A stretch of DNA of 64,000 bases from positions 930,001-994,000 of the forward strand of contig CAVVYA010000002.1 in the NCBI GenBank assembly GCA_963752345.1. Reading direction: 5' to 3'. Each line of letters begins with the position of its first letter. Position 1 is the stretch's first letter. Of this stretch, positions 9,227-17,188 are shown one piece after another. A program made the position numbers and the translations under genes. The DNA is from CAVVYA01 sp963752345. GTDB lineage: Bacteria; Pseudomonadota; Alphaproteobacteria; SMXQ01. A model generated the notes under the pieces. The model saw only the letters and a program-made list of their open reading frames with translations, was not told where the DNA came from and made no database searches.

Positions 9227-9709
9227 TTAACGCTTCGAGAACTGGTGGCTGCGGCGCGCCTTGTGGCGACCGTACTTCTTTCGCTCGACGACGCGCGGAT
9301 CGCGGGTCAGGAAGCCGCCTGCCTTGAGCGCCTTGCGCAGCGCCGGCTCGAACAAGGTGAGCGCCTTGGAGATGCCGTGACGCACCGCGCCGGCCTGGCC
9401 CGACAGACCGCCGCCGACGACCGTGGCGACCACGTCATACTGGTCCTTGCGCGCCACCACATGGAACGGCTGGTCGATGACCATGCGCAGCACGGGCCGC
9501 GCGAAATAGCTGGTCCAGTCGCGATCGTTGATCGTGATCTTGCCCTTGCCCGGCTTGAGCCACACGCGCGCGATGGCGTTCTTGCGCTTGCCGGTGGCAT
9601 AGCTGCGGCCCTGCTTGTCGATTTTCGGCTCGGGCAGCGTTTCGGTCGCCGCCACGGGGCCGCCCTTCAGATCGGCCAAGCTGCCGAGAGTCTGTGTTTC
9701 GGTGGCCAT
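9227..9709 (-). CDS. rpsI: 30S ribosomal protein S9
   Basis: Small-subunit ribosomal protein whose C-terminal tail reaches the decoding site. The 160-residue protein has the alphaproteobacterial N-terminal extension, then YATGKRKNAIARVW, the GGGLSGQAGAVRHGI block, and the canonical basic tail ending SHQFSKR. It follows rplM with only 2 bases between them, the conserved L13-S9 operon. A terminator lies 28 bases downstream. Confidence 0.98.
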   Translation of the reverse strand: MATETQTLGSLADLKGGPVAATETLPEPKIDKQGRSYATGKRKNAIARVWLKPGKGKITINDRDWTSYFARPVLRMVIDQPFHVVARKDQYDVVATVVGGGLSGQAGAVRHGISKALTLFEPALRKALKAGGFLTRDPRVVERKKYGRHKARRSHQFSKR

Positions 9710-9711
9710 GC

Positions 9712-10176
9712 TCAGGCGCTCCTTTTGTTCTTCGGATTCATCGCCGCGACGTCGAGAACTTCGGGGTTCTGCGCTTCGTGGGGATGCTGAGCGCCGGCAT
9801 AGACGCGCAGGTTGCGCATGATCTGCCGGCCCAGGTTGTTGCGGGTCAGCATGCGCTCGACCGCCTTGGTGATGACGCGCTCGGGATTGGCGCCGCCCAG
9901 GATCTGGCCGACGCTGCGCCCCTTGATGCCGCCGGGATGGCCGGTGTGCCAGTAGAACACCTTGTCCTGCAGCTTCTTGCCGGTCACCTTCACCTTCTCG
10001 GCATTGATGACGATGATGTTGTCGCCGGTATCGACATGCGGCGTGAAGGTCGGCCGATGCTTGCCACGCAGGCGGGTGGCGATGACCGTGGCGAGGCGGC
10101 CCAGAATGAGGCCGTCCGCATCGATCACGACCCACTTCTTGGTCACGTCGGCGGGCCGAGCGGAATAAGTTTTCAT
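9712..10176 (-). CDS. rplM: 50S ribosomal protein L13
   Basis: Early-assembling large-subunit protein, 154 residues. The family blocks WVVIDADGLILGRLAT, HVDTGDNIIVINAEKV and GAQHPHEAQNPEVLD are present. I chose the ATG at 10176, which gives the normal MKTYSARPADV start; the frame is open further upstream but is not conserved in character. It is first in the rplM-rpsI operon. Confidence 0.98.
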   Translation of the reverse strand: MKTYSARPADVTKKWVVIDADGLILGRLATVIATRLRGKHRPTFTPHVDTGDNIIVINAEKVKVTGKKLQDKVFYWHTGHPGGIKGRSVGQILGGANPERVITKAVERMLTRNNLGRQIMRNLRVYAGAQHPHEAQNPEVLDVAAMNPKNKRSA

Positions 10177-10456
10177 ATCGCTTCCTATTGGGCCCGAAGG
10201 CCAGAGGCTGAAAGACCGAACGGGCAGCGCGGGCGCGCCCATCCGGGAAGGCGGCGGAGTATGCCAGAAGTTTCCCGAGGGTCAATGGAAATGCTGGTAA
10301 TCGGCCACTTTTTCAATACGGTATCATAATACCTCATTACGCCACGGCGCCACTTGGCGCATTACCAGTCTTATGGCTTATCTTCCTAAAATGACCGGTC
10401 TGGGCTATTTTATAGCCGCCGCGGTCTGCCGCGGGCGCATCATACCGGGGGGTCCA

Positions 10457-11170
10457 ATGCGTTGTTTCCGTGTTCTCGTCGCCGGCTTCGCCGCGGCGTT
10501 TCTGGCGGGTTGCGCCGCCAAACCTGTTCCCTACGACCGCACGACGGCAGCCGATATCAAGACCATCGGCATCGTCACGCCGAGCTATCCCGAAGGGCCC
10601 TATGTGGTCCTGGCGGGCAATGTCGGGCAAAGTTTCGGGCTGATCGGCGCTCTGATCGAGGCCGGGATGCAGGCCAGCCGCGAGTCCGATTTCAAGAAGG
10701 CGATCGCGCCGCATAAATTCTCGGTCGATGAGACCTGCCTCGGCGAATTGACCGCGCGTCTCGAAGAGCAGGGCTACACGGTCGTCGTGGTGCCCCAGAC
10801 GCGGTCCAAGCAGGACTTCCTCGAGAAATACCCGGCCGATCAGGAGCCCAAGGTCGACGCCTATCTCGATCTCGTGGTGAACTACGGCTACATCAGCGCC
10901 GGCATCGGCGCCACGCCCTATCGACCCACCGTCTTTGCCAACGCCCGCCTGGTCAAAGCGTCGGATTCCTCGGTCCTGATGAAGGATCTGGTGATCTACA
11001 ATCCGGTCGGGCCCTATGGCGCCAATCAGGAGGCGGTCACCATCCCGCCCGACCCAACCTACTCCTTCTCCACCTTCGACGAACTCGTTCGCGACCCTGC
11101 GGCGGCCGTCAAGGGCATGCAGGTGGCGCTCCAGGAATCGGTGAAGACCGTCGGTCAACTCCTGAAATAG
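10457..11170 (+). CDS. Predicted lipoprotein of unknown function
   Basis: A 237-residue protein with a classic lipoprotein signal (RCFRVLVAGFAAAFLAGC, lipobox LAGC with the acylated cysteine at about residue 19), so it should be anchored in the envelope. The start at 10457 follows GGGGGGTCCA. The mature part has no motif I recognise. It lies 8 bases upstream of another putative envelope protein and probably forms an operon with it. The 280 bp upstream, towards rplM, contain no gene. Confidence 0.75.
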   Translation: MRCFRVLVAGFAAAFLAGCAAKPVPYDRTTAADIKTIGIVTPSYPEGPYVVLAGNVGQSFGLIGALIEAGMQASRESDFKKAIAPHKFSVDETCLGELTARLEEQGYTVVVVPQTRSKQDFLEKYPADQEPKVDAYLDLVVNYGYISAGIGATPYRPTVFANARLVKASDSSVLMKDLVIYNPVGPYGANQEAVTIPPDPTYSFSTFDELVRDPAAAVKGMQVALQESVKTVGQLLK

Positions 11171-11178
11171 GCGGGGAT

Positions 11179-11829
11179 ATGCGCGCGAAGTATCTCACGA
11201 GGCCGCTCCTCGCGCTTGTCGCCGGCGCCTGCGTCACCGATCAGCCGCCGCCGCTGCTCACCCTCGCCGAAAGCGTCTGCGCGGCGACGCCCGACCTCTC
11301 GGCAGCCCATCCCGTCCTGATCAAGACCGACTCGCCGGCCAAGGTGGCGATGGATCACGGCACCGCCTGCCTGCAGCCGTCCGGCGGCGCGCGACGGCTC
11401 TACGCGGTGTTCCGGCTGCCGACGTCCGCCGCCGAACCCTTCTCGCTCTCGGTGACGAGCGTAGCGCGCGGCCTCGGCGTGTTCGCGCCCTATCTCGTCC
11501 TGCTCGACGAGAACGGCGTTGAGCGTCGCGTCATCCCGCACGACCGCTTCCTGTTCCGCGGCAACACGCTGCAGGCCGGCTTCCGCCCGCTGCCCGGCGA
11601 GACTTACCTCCTGGTCGCCTCCGATCCCGAGGTGGTCGGCCAGCAGACCACTGGTATTGTCGGCCACGTGCAGGCCACTCCGGTATCCACCGGCTACAGC
11701 ACGTTCATGATCTATTCGGGCTCCGAAGCCACGCGCAGCCTGACCCGCGCCCACAGCGGCATCATTACGGTCGCGGCGAATCCGCTGCCCAAGCCGATCT
11801 CCGCCGAGGGCAAAACCCCGACTGAGTAA
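11179..11829 (+). CDS. Putative envelope protein, possibly MalM-like
   Basis: A 216-residue protein with a short hydrophobic N-terminus (TRPLLALVAGACVTD) resembling a lipoprotein signal with a cysteine at residue 18, though the lipobox is not standard. The rest is beta-rich: YAVFRLPTSAAEPFSLSV and YLVLLDENGVERR, then LFRGNTLQAGFRP. The order vaguely recalls MalM-family periplasmic proteins, but I cannot confirm it. It follows the preceding lipoprotein gene by 8 bases. Confidence 0.6.
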   Translation: MRAKYLTRPLLALVAGACVTDQPPPLLTLAESVCAATPDLSAAHPVLIKTDSPAKVAMDHGTACLQPSGGARRLYAVFRLPTSAAEPFSLSVTSVARGLGVFAPYLVLLDENGVERRVIPHDRFLFRGNTLQAGFRPLPGETYLLVASDPEVVGQQTTGIVGHVQATPVSTGYSTFMIYSGSEATRSLTRAHSGIITVAANPLPKPISAEGKTPTE

Positions 11830-11934
11830 GCGCCGGCCGTGTTGCACCGTCGCACTTTCCAATCACCGACACCCTTGGCAAGGCGCCCGGATCGTGGCTA
11901 CCTGCACGGCGACAAAGTCAGGAGTTTCGATTCG

Positions 11935-13219
11935 ATGGCCGATCCCTTTGCCGGCAAGGGTTTCGCGACGCGCGCGGTTCATGCCGGCGCGGCGCCCGAT
12001 CCCGCGACCGGCGCGCGCGCCGTGCCGATCTATCAGACGACATCCTTCACCTTCGAATCCGCCGACCAGGCGGCGCGCCTGTTCAACCTGGAAGAATTCG
12101 GCAACATCTATTCGCGCCTGACCAACCCGACGGTCGGCGCCCTGGAGAAGCGGCTGGCGAGTCTCGAGGGCGGCGTCGGCGCCACCGCCGCGGCCTCGGG
12201 CCATGCGGCGCAGTTTCTCGCGCTGCTGCCGCTGCTGCAAGGCGGGCGACGAATTCATCGCCTCGCGCAATCTCTACGGCGGCTCGATCACCCAGTTCAG
12301 CCAGTCCTTCGCGCGGCTCGGCTGGACGGCGCGCTTCGTCGAGCCCGATGCGGCGATGTTTCGGCGCGCGCTGACGCCGCGCACCAAGGCGATCTTCATC
12401 GAGAACCTGGCCAATCCGGGCGGCATCGTCGTCGATATCGCGGCGGTCGCCGCCGTCGCCCATGACGCCGGCATCCCACTGATCGTCGACAGCACATTGG
12501 CGACGCCCTATCTGTGCCAGCCGTTCCAATGGGGCGCCGACCTCGTGGTGCATTCGACGACGAAGTTCCTCGGCGGCCATGGCAATTCGATCGGCGGCGC
12601 GGTGATCGACGGCGGACGCTTCGACTGGTCGCGCATTCCTGCCCTCGCCCAGCCCAACCCTGCCTATCACGACCTCGTCTTCGCGCAGGCCTTCGGCAAG
12701 CTTGCCTACACGGTCTACGGCCATGCGGTGGGCTTGCGCGATTTCGGCGCGGCGATGGCGCCGATGAACGCCTTTCTCACGCTCACCGGCATCGAGACCC
12801 TGCCGTTGCGCATGGCGCGCCATTGCGAAAACGCGCTCGCCGTCGCGCGTTTCCTGGAAAAGGATCGCCGCGTCGCCTGGGTGTCCTACGCCGGGCTCGA
12901 ATCAAGTCCGTTTTATGACATGGCGCGAAAATATCTGCCGAACGGCGCCGGCGCGGTCTTCACCTTCGGCCTCAAGGGCGGCTACGACGCCGGCATCAAG
13001 CTGGTCGAAGCCTGCAAGCTGTTGTCCCACCTCGCCAATGTCGGCGACACGCGCAGCCTGATCATCCACCCCGCCTCCACGACCCACCGCCAATTGTCCG
13101 ATGCCGATCGCGCGGCCGCCGGCGCGGGACCGGATGTGGTGCGGCTGTCGGTCGGCATCGAGACCGTCGAAGACATCATCGCCGATCTCGACCAGGCGCT
13201 GGCGAAAGCTGTCATTTAA
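11935..13219 (+). CDS. O-acetylhomoserine sulfhydrylase-type enzyme, frameshifted
   Basis: A PLP-dependent enzyme of the Cys/Met metabolism family. The best match by eye is O-acetylhomoserine aminocarboxypropyltransferase (MetY/MetZ type), which makes homocysteine. Repaired length is 427 residues. Key features are the start GFATRAVHAGA, YSRLTNPT, the PLP-lysine motif HSTTKFLGGHG, and LRDFGAAMAPMNAFLTLTGI, which favours sulfhydrylase over gamma-lyase. The frame breaks near 12240: LLPLLQ continues as AGDEFIASRNLYGG if one A of CAAG is removed. It links functionally to cysDH at the left edge by sulfur assimilation. Confidence 0.88.
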
Positions 13220-13295
13220 AGCGTCATCGCAGCCGCGCAGCGCCACGAACGTCCAGCGTCTTGCCAGGATGGGCCGAACCTTGCCATCATCGCCC

Positions 13296-13567
13296 ATGGC
13301 CAAGGTCGTCTTCACGCCCAATCTTCAGCGGCATATCGACTGCCCCGTGCGGCAGGCGCCGGGGACAACGGTCCAGCGCGGTGCTCGAGTCCGTGTTCGA
13401 CGGGAACCCGAAATTGCGCTCCTATATTCTCGACGACCAGGACCGGCTGCGTCAGCACGTGCACATTTACATCAACAACGAACGCGTCGCCGACACGATC
13501 CGGCTGAGCGACACGATCGGCAGCGACGACGAGATTGTTCGTGTTCCAGGCCCTGTCGGGCGGATAA
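13296..13567 (+). CDS. MoaD/ThiS-family protein with two frame breaks
   Basis: A ubiquitin-fold protein of the MoaD/ThiS family, 89 residues after repair. It starts AKVVFTPNLQRHIDCP and continues with AVLESVFDGNPKLRSYILD and HVHIYINNERVADTIRL. The C-terminus reads ALSGG after repair, matching the diglycine end that is activated as a thiocarboxylate in sulfur carriers. One extra base near 13376 and another near 13536 break the frame; removing both restores an ordinary protein with a TAA at 13565-13567. It lies 11 bases upstream of the BNR-repeat gene. A specific pathway cannot be named. Confidence 0.75.
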
Positions 13568-13578
13568 GGAGAGAGACG

Positions 13579-14672
13579 ATGAGCGATCGCTTGCTGGTCG
13601 GTACGCGCAAGGGACTGTTCGATCTGCGCCGGCAAAACGGCGGATGGGTGGTCGGCAAGCCCGCCTTTCTCGGCCAGCCGGTCTCCATGGTGCTGCGCGA
13701 TCCGCGCGACAAGACACTCTACGCGGGATTGGCGCTCGGCCATTTCGGCACCCACCTGCACCGCTCCGCCGATGACGGCAAGAGTTGGACCGAGGTCGCC
13801 TGCCCCGCCTTCGCCAAGGTCGAAGGCGCGGACCGAGGATGCCGTCAAGGCGCCGAGCGTGTCGTTGATCTGGTCGCTCGAAACCGGGGCGGATGATCAG
13901 CCCGGCCATCTATGGGCCGGCACGATACCGGGCGGACTGTTTCAATCGCACGATCGCGGCGATTCCTGGTCTCTGGTCGAGCCGCTGTGGAACCGGCCCG
14001 AACGCGCCAAATGGGCCGGCGGCGGCTACGATCATCCGGGCATCCACTCGATCTGCGTCGATCCGCGCGATGCGCGCAGCCTGACGCTCGCGGTATCCAC
14101 CGGCGGCGTGTGGCGCAGCGACGACGCGGGCGCCTCCTGGCGGCTCGGCGGTCCCGGGATGTATGCCGAATACATGCCGCCCGAGGGCCGCGAGGATCTC
14201 ATCATGCAGGATGTGCATCGCATGGTGCAGAGCCCGACGAAGCCGGACGTGCTTTGGGCGCAGCATCACAATGGCGTGTTCCGCTCGACCGACCGCGCGA
14301 CCTCGTGGCAGGAAATCACCGCGATCAAGCCGGCGAAATTCGGCTTCGCCGTGGCGGTCCATCCGACCGATCCGGAGACCGCCTGGTTCGCGCCGGCCAT
14401 CAAGGACGAAGTCCGCATTCCGGTCGACGGCGCGGTCGTCGTGGCGCGCACCCGCGATGGTGGCCGCTCGTTCACCGTGCTGCGCGACGGGCTGCCGCAG
14501 CACAACGCCTATGACCTGATCTATCGCCATGGCCTGGCGGTGGACGAGACCGGCGAGCGACTCGCCATGGGCTCGACCACCGGGCACTTGTGGGTCTCGG
14601 AGAATGCCGGCGACCGCTGGACCGAGATCGACGCCAACCTGCCGCCCGATCGCCTGCGTGCGCTTCGCTTGA
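13579..14672 (+). CDS. BNR-repeat/sialidase-like beta-propeller protein, two frame breaks
   Basis: A WD40/BNR-type beta-propeller of 363 residues after repair. It starts SDRLLVGTRKGLFDLRR and contains several Asp-box-like motifs (SADDGKSWTE, SHDRGDSWSL, SDDAGASWRL, STDRATSWQE, SENAGDRWTE). Asp boxes are structural, so sialidase activity is not implied. Breaks near 13830 and 14648 each vanish when one G is dropped; the second gives the natural end ANLPPIACVRFA and a TGA at 14670. Transcription converges with the MFS gene. The neighbouring MoaD-like gene suggests an operon. Confidence 0.8.
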
Positions 14673-14679
14673 TCGGCGG

Positions 14680-15888
14680 CTATTCGGCGGCGGCCAGGGG
14701 AACGGCCGGCGCCTTGCGCGATTCGCCCGGCAGCAGCAAGCCGGCGAGCACAACGATGCCCGCGGCCATCGCCAGCAATGTATAGAGCCAGGCGAACGAG
14801 CCGGTCGATTCGTGCAGCCACGAGACGAGCTGGACCGCGACCGGGCCGACGCCGAGCGAGAGCACGAACTTGGCGCCGAAGGCCGAGCCGCGCCAGCGCG
14901 CCGGTGTGTAGCGCGCCATCAGCACGTTCTCGGCCGGCAGCGAACTCACGCTCGCAACGACCATGAGGGTGGCGGCGACGAAGAACGGCAGGCCCGACGA
15001 GCGCCGCGGCGGCGGCGAGCAGCGGCACCTGGACGAGATAGCACAGCACATAGACCGCGCGCAGCGGGTAGCGGTCGGCGAGCCAGCCCGCCGGAATCTG
15101 CAGCGCGCCCGCCACGAGATAGATGGCGGTGAACAGCACGCCGGCGCCGAGCGCGCCCTCGCCCGCCCAGTCCGGAATGCGGTCGGCCAGCGCCTTCGGC
15201 ATGGCGATCTGGGTCGCCTGGTAGATCAACCCGCCGAGAAACACCGTAAGCGACAGCACGAAGAACGTGCGCACCACGTCGCTGCGCGACGCCTCCTTGT
15301 GCGGCGCGCGGTCGCCCGCCACGTCGACCACATTGCGCGTGGCGATCGCGAGCAGGAGCGCGAGGCCGGTCACGACCGACAGCATGCCGGGCATCCAGAA
15401 GGCCGCGCGCCAGTCGATCAGATCGATCAGGCCGCCGGCGGTCATGCCGGCAAGCGCGACGCCGAGGCTGCCGAACACGCCAAACACGCCGAGCGCCATG
15501 CCGCGGTTGACCGCGCTCTTGACCAGCCAGGCCATGCCGACCGGATGGTAGATCGAGGCGAACAAGCCGAGCGCGGCCAGCGCCGCGGTCATCTCCAGCG
15601 GATTGCGCGCCAGCCCGCAGGCGATGGCGGACGGCGCCGGTGCCGATGAAGAACACCACCATCATGCCCGGCGTGCTCCAGCGGTCGCCGAGCAGTCCCG
15701 CGACGCGGCGCGCCGAGCCCGACCAGCAGGGCGCCGATGGTCCATAGGCCGATCAGGTTGCCGTAGGGCATCGCCCACTCGGTCTCCAGCGCCAGGACGA
15801 CCGTGAGGAACAGCGCGACCAGCAGATGCATATAGCCGTGGCCGAGCCAGGCAAAAAGCTGTGACAAGCGGGCGGAACGGTCAAGCAT
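14680..15888 (-). CDS. MFS transporter, three frame breaks
   Basis: A twelve-helix major facilitator, 401 residues after repair. It starts LDRSARLSQLFAWLGHGYMHLLV and ends PAVPLAAAE. Hydrophobic segments recur along the length (LIGLWTIGALLVGL, FASIYHPVGMAWLV, GVFGSLGVALAGM and others). Three breaks, near 15714, 15630 and 14999, are each repaired by removing one base. The substrate is unknown. It is convergent with the BNR gene, with stops 7 bases apart. Confidence 0.8.
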
Positions 15889-16099
15889 GCGTCCGTTATA
15901 AACGCCGGGCATTCCCGGAACAAGCGGGCCCCGGAACGGGATGCGGCATGCCGAAAGGTGCGGTGGCGAAAGCGCTGCCCGCTTGCTCCTCTCTCCTCGG
16001 CGGGCGACACGAGACAGCATGGATCTTTGTCTCTCCTTCCCCCTCAAGGGCGAGGGAAATGAAATCCACGCGAGTCCGCTGGATGTGACGGCTCGGTCT

Positions 16100-16429
16100 T
16101 TACGGTGCGTGTGTCTGGTCGCGCACCCAATCGAGGAAGGTCTCGGTGCCGTCCGCGATCGGCCAGGCCACCACACACGGCACCGTGTAGCTGTGGAGCT
16201 CACCGACGCGGCGCTTCAGGGCTGCGAGCAAATCGGCCCGCGTCTTGAGGATCACACTGACCTCGTTTTCGCGCTGGACCTTTCCTTGCCACCAGAACAG
16301 CGACGTCATGCCCTCCGCGACGTTGGCGCAGGCGGCAAGCCGTTCCTCGACCAGAACGGTGGCGAGCGTAAGCGCCTCGTCCCGGTTCGGCGCGGTGATA
16401 TAGACCATCATCACGGCTGGTTTCGTCAT
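16100..16429 (-). CDS. cutA: Divalent-cation tolerance protein
   Basis: A small trimeric ferredoxin-like protein of 109 residues linked to copper tolerance in E. coli, though its real role is debated. It has the family blocks MVYITAPNRDEALTLA, RLAACANV, WWQGKVQRENEVSVILKT and HSYTVPCVVAWPI. The ATG at 16429 gives the normal length; the frame is open upstream but not family-like. It is divergent from the small gene at 16549. Confidence 0.92.
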   Translation of the reverse strand: MTKPAVMMVYITAPNRDEALTLATVLVEERLAACANVAEGMTSLFWWQGKVQRENEVSVILKTRADLLAALKRRVGELHSYTVPCVVAWPIADGTETFLDWVRDQTHAP

Positions 16430-16548
16430 CGCCTCTTCCGCCCCGGCTCGAGTCCCTTCGCGACGTCGGTCGGGACGATATCTTGGCGAGCCGGCAAATC
16501 TCAACTACAGTCCGCAGACTATCATCTTCGGGAGATCGGGGGCTCTCC

Positions 16549-16824
16549 ATGGTGACGGATCATTCCGACGCCCATTCAGCTGACGTTTATGCCTGGCCCG
16601 GCAAGCCGAGCCCGGCGCAGATCGCGTGGCTCAAGCGCGGGCTGAAGCAGCCCGGCGGCAAGCTGCCGCTGTTCGACCAGGAAGGTCAGCGGGTGGACGG
16701 GCGCACGGTGCAGACCTGCATCGACCATGGGTGGGCGGAGCCGTGGTTTCGCAATCCGCTCAAGCCCGACTGGTTGATCTGCAAGCTGACCGACAAGGGC
16801 CGCAGAATCCTCCTCGAGACCTAG
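16549..16824 (+). CDS. Small hypothetical protein, helix-turn-helix-like
   Basis: A 91-residue protein starting at the ATG at 16549, preceded by a GGGAG-like sequence. It has an even, protein-like composition: SPAQIAWLKRGLKQPGGKLP, GRTVQTCIDHGWAEPW, and a C-terminal CKLTDKGRRILLE resembling the wing of small winged-helix proteins. Function unknown. It is followed by 364 bp without a gene. Confidence 0.6.
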   Translation: MVTDHSDAHSADVYAWPGKPSPAQIAWLKRGLKQPGGKLPLFDQEGQRVDGRTVQTCIDHGWAEPWFRNPLKPDWLICKLTDKGRRILLET

Positions 16825-17188
16825 GCCGTCGAGCCGCTCGACCCGCCTCTCCACGCCGCCCCGTTGAATGCTCCATCGTGGGGACCGAGGCCATGTCAAG
16901 ATACAATCTATAGGCGAAACCCTGCCTGTGCAATTCAACTGGCAGTTGTCACATATTTGCCTCAGCCGTCCGTTTTGTGCCCCGGCGGTGACAATGTTTT
17001 GCCGCTGGGAACCCCCGCAATTGAGCCTTATCAAGCCGCCTACCACGTTCGGCGGGGTTCGCCAGGGGAACTTCACGAAAATTCGTCGGAATAGGGTCGG
17101 TGCATGCCGCCGCCCCCACCGCCCGGTCGTGGCCGGAAGAACGCATATAGCCGAAAGCTTATTTCAAACGTCAGCCCCAGGAGGGTCC
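16825..17188. promoter_or_regulatory. Leader/promoter region of the type I secretion operon
   Basis: 364 bp without a supported gene upstream of the ABC exporter. It is richer in A and T between about 16900 and 17060 and contains the palindrome at 16936-16948. The exporter start at 17189 (GTG) is set by AGGAGG eleven to six bases upstream. Confidence 0.5.
16936..16948. promoter_or_regulatory. Palindromic operator candidate upstream of the secretion operon
   Basis: CAACT-GGC-AGTTG is a perfect 5-bp inverted repeat with a 3-base spacer in the AT-richer stretch 240 bp before the exporter. It could be a binding site for a dimeric regulator. No consensus is matched. Confidence 0.25.

Noticed and set aside
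11830..11934. SAM riboswitch upstream of the sulfhydrylase gene
   Set aside because: The conserved SAM-II core pattern is not present in the 105-bp leader.
16941..16961. Sigma-54 promoter (TGGCA...TTGC) in the secretion leader
   Set aside because: The spacing between the GG and GC elements is 16 bases; the -24/-12 consensus needs 10.
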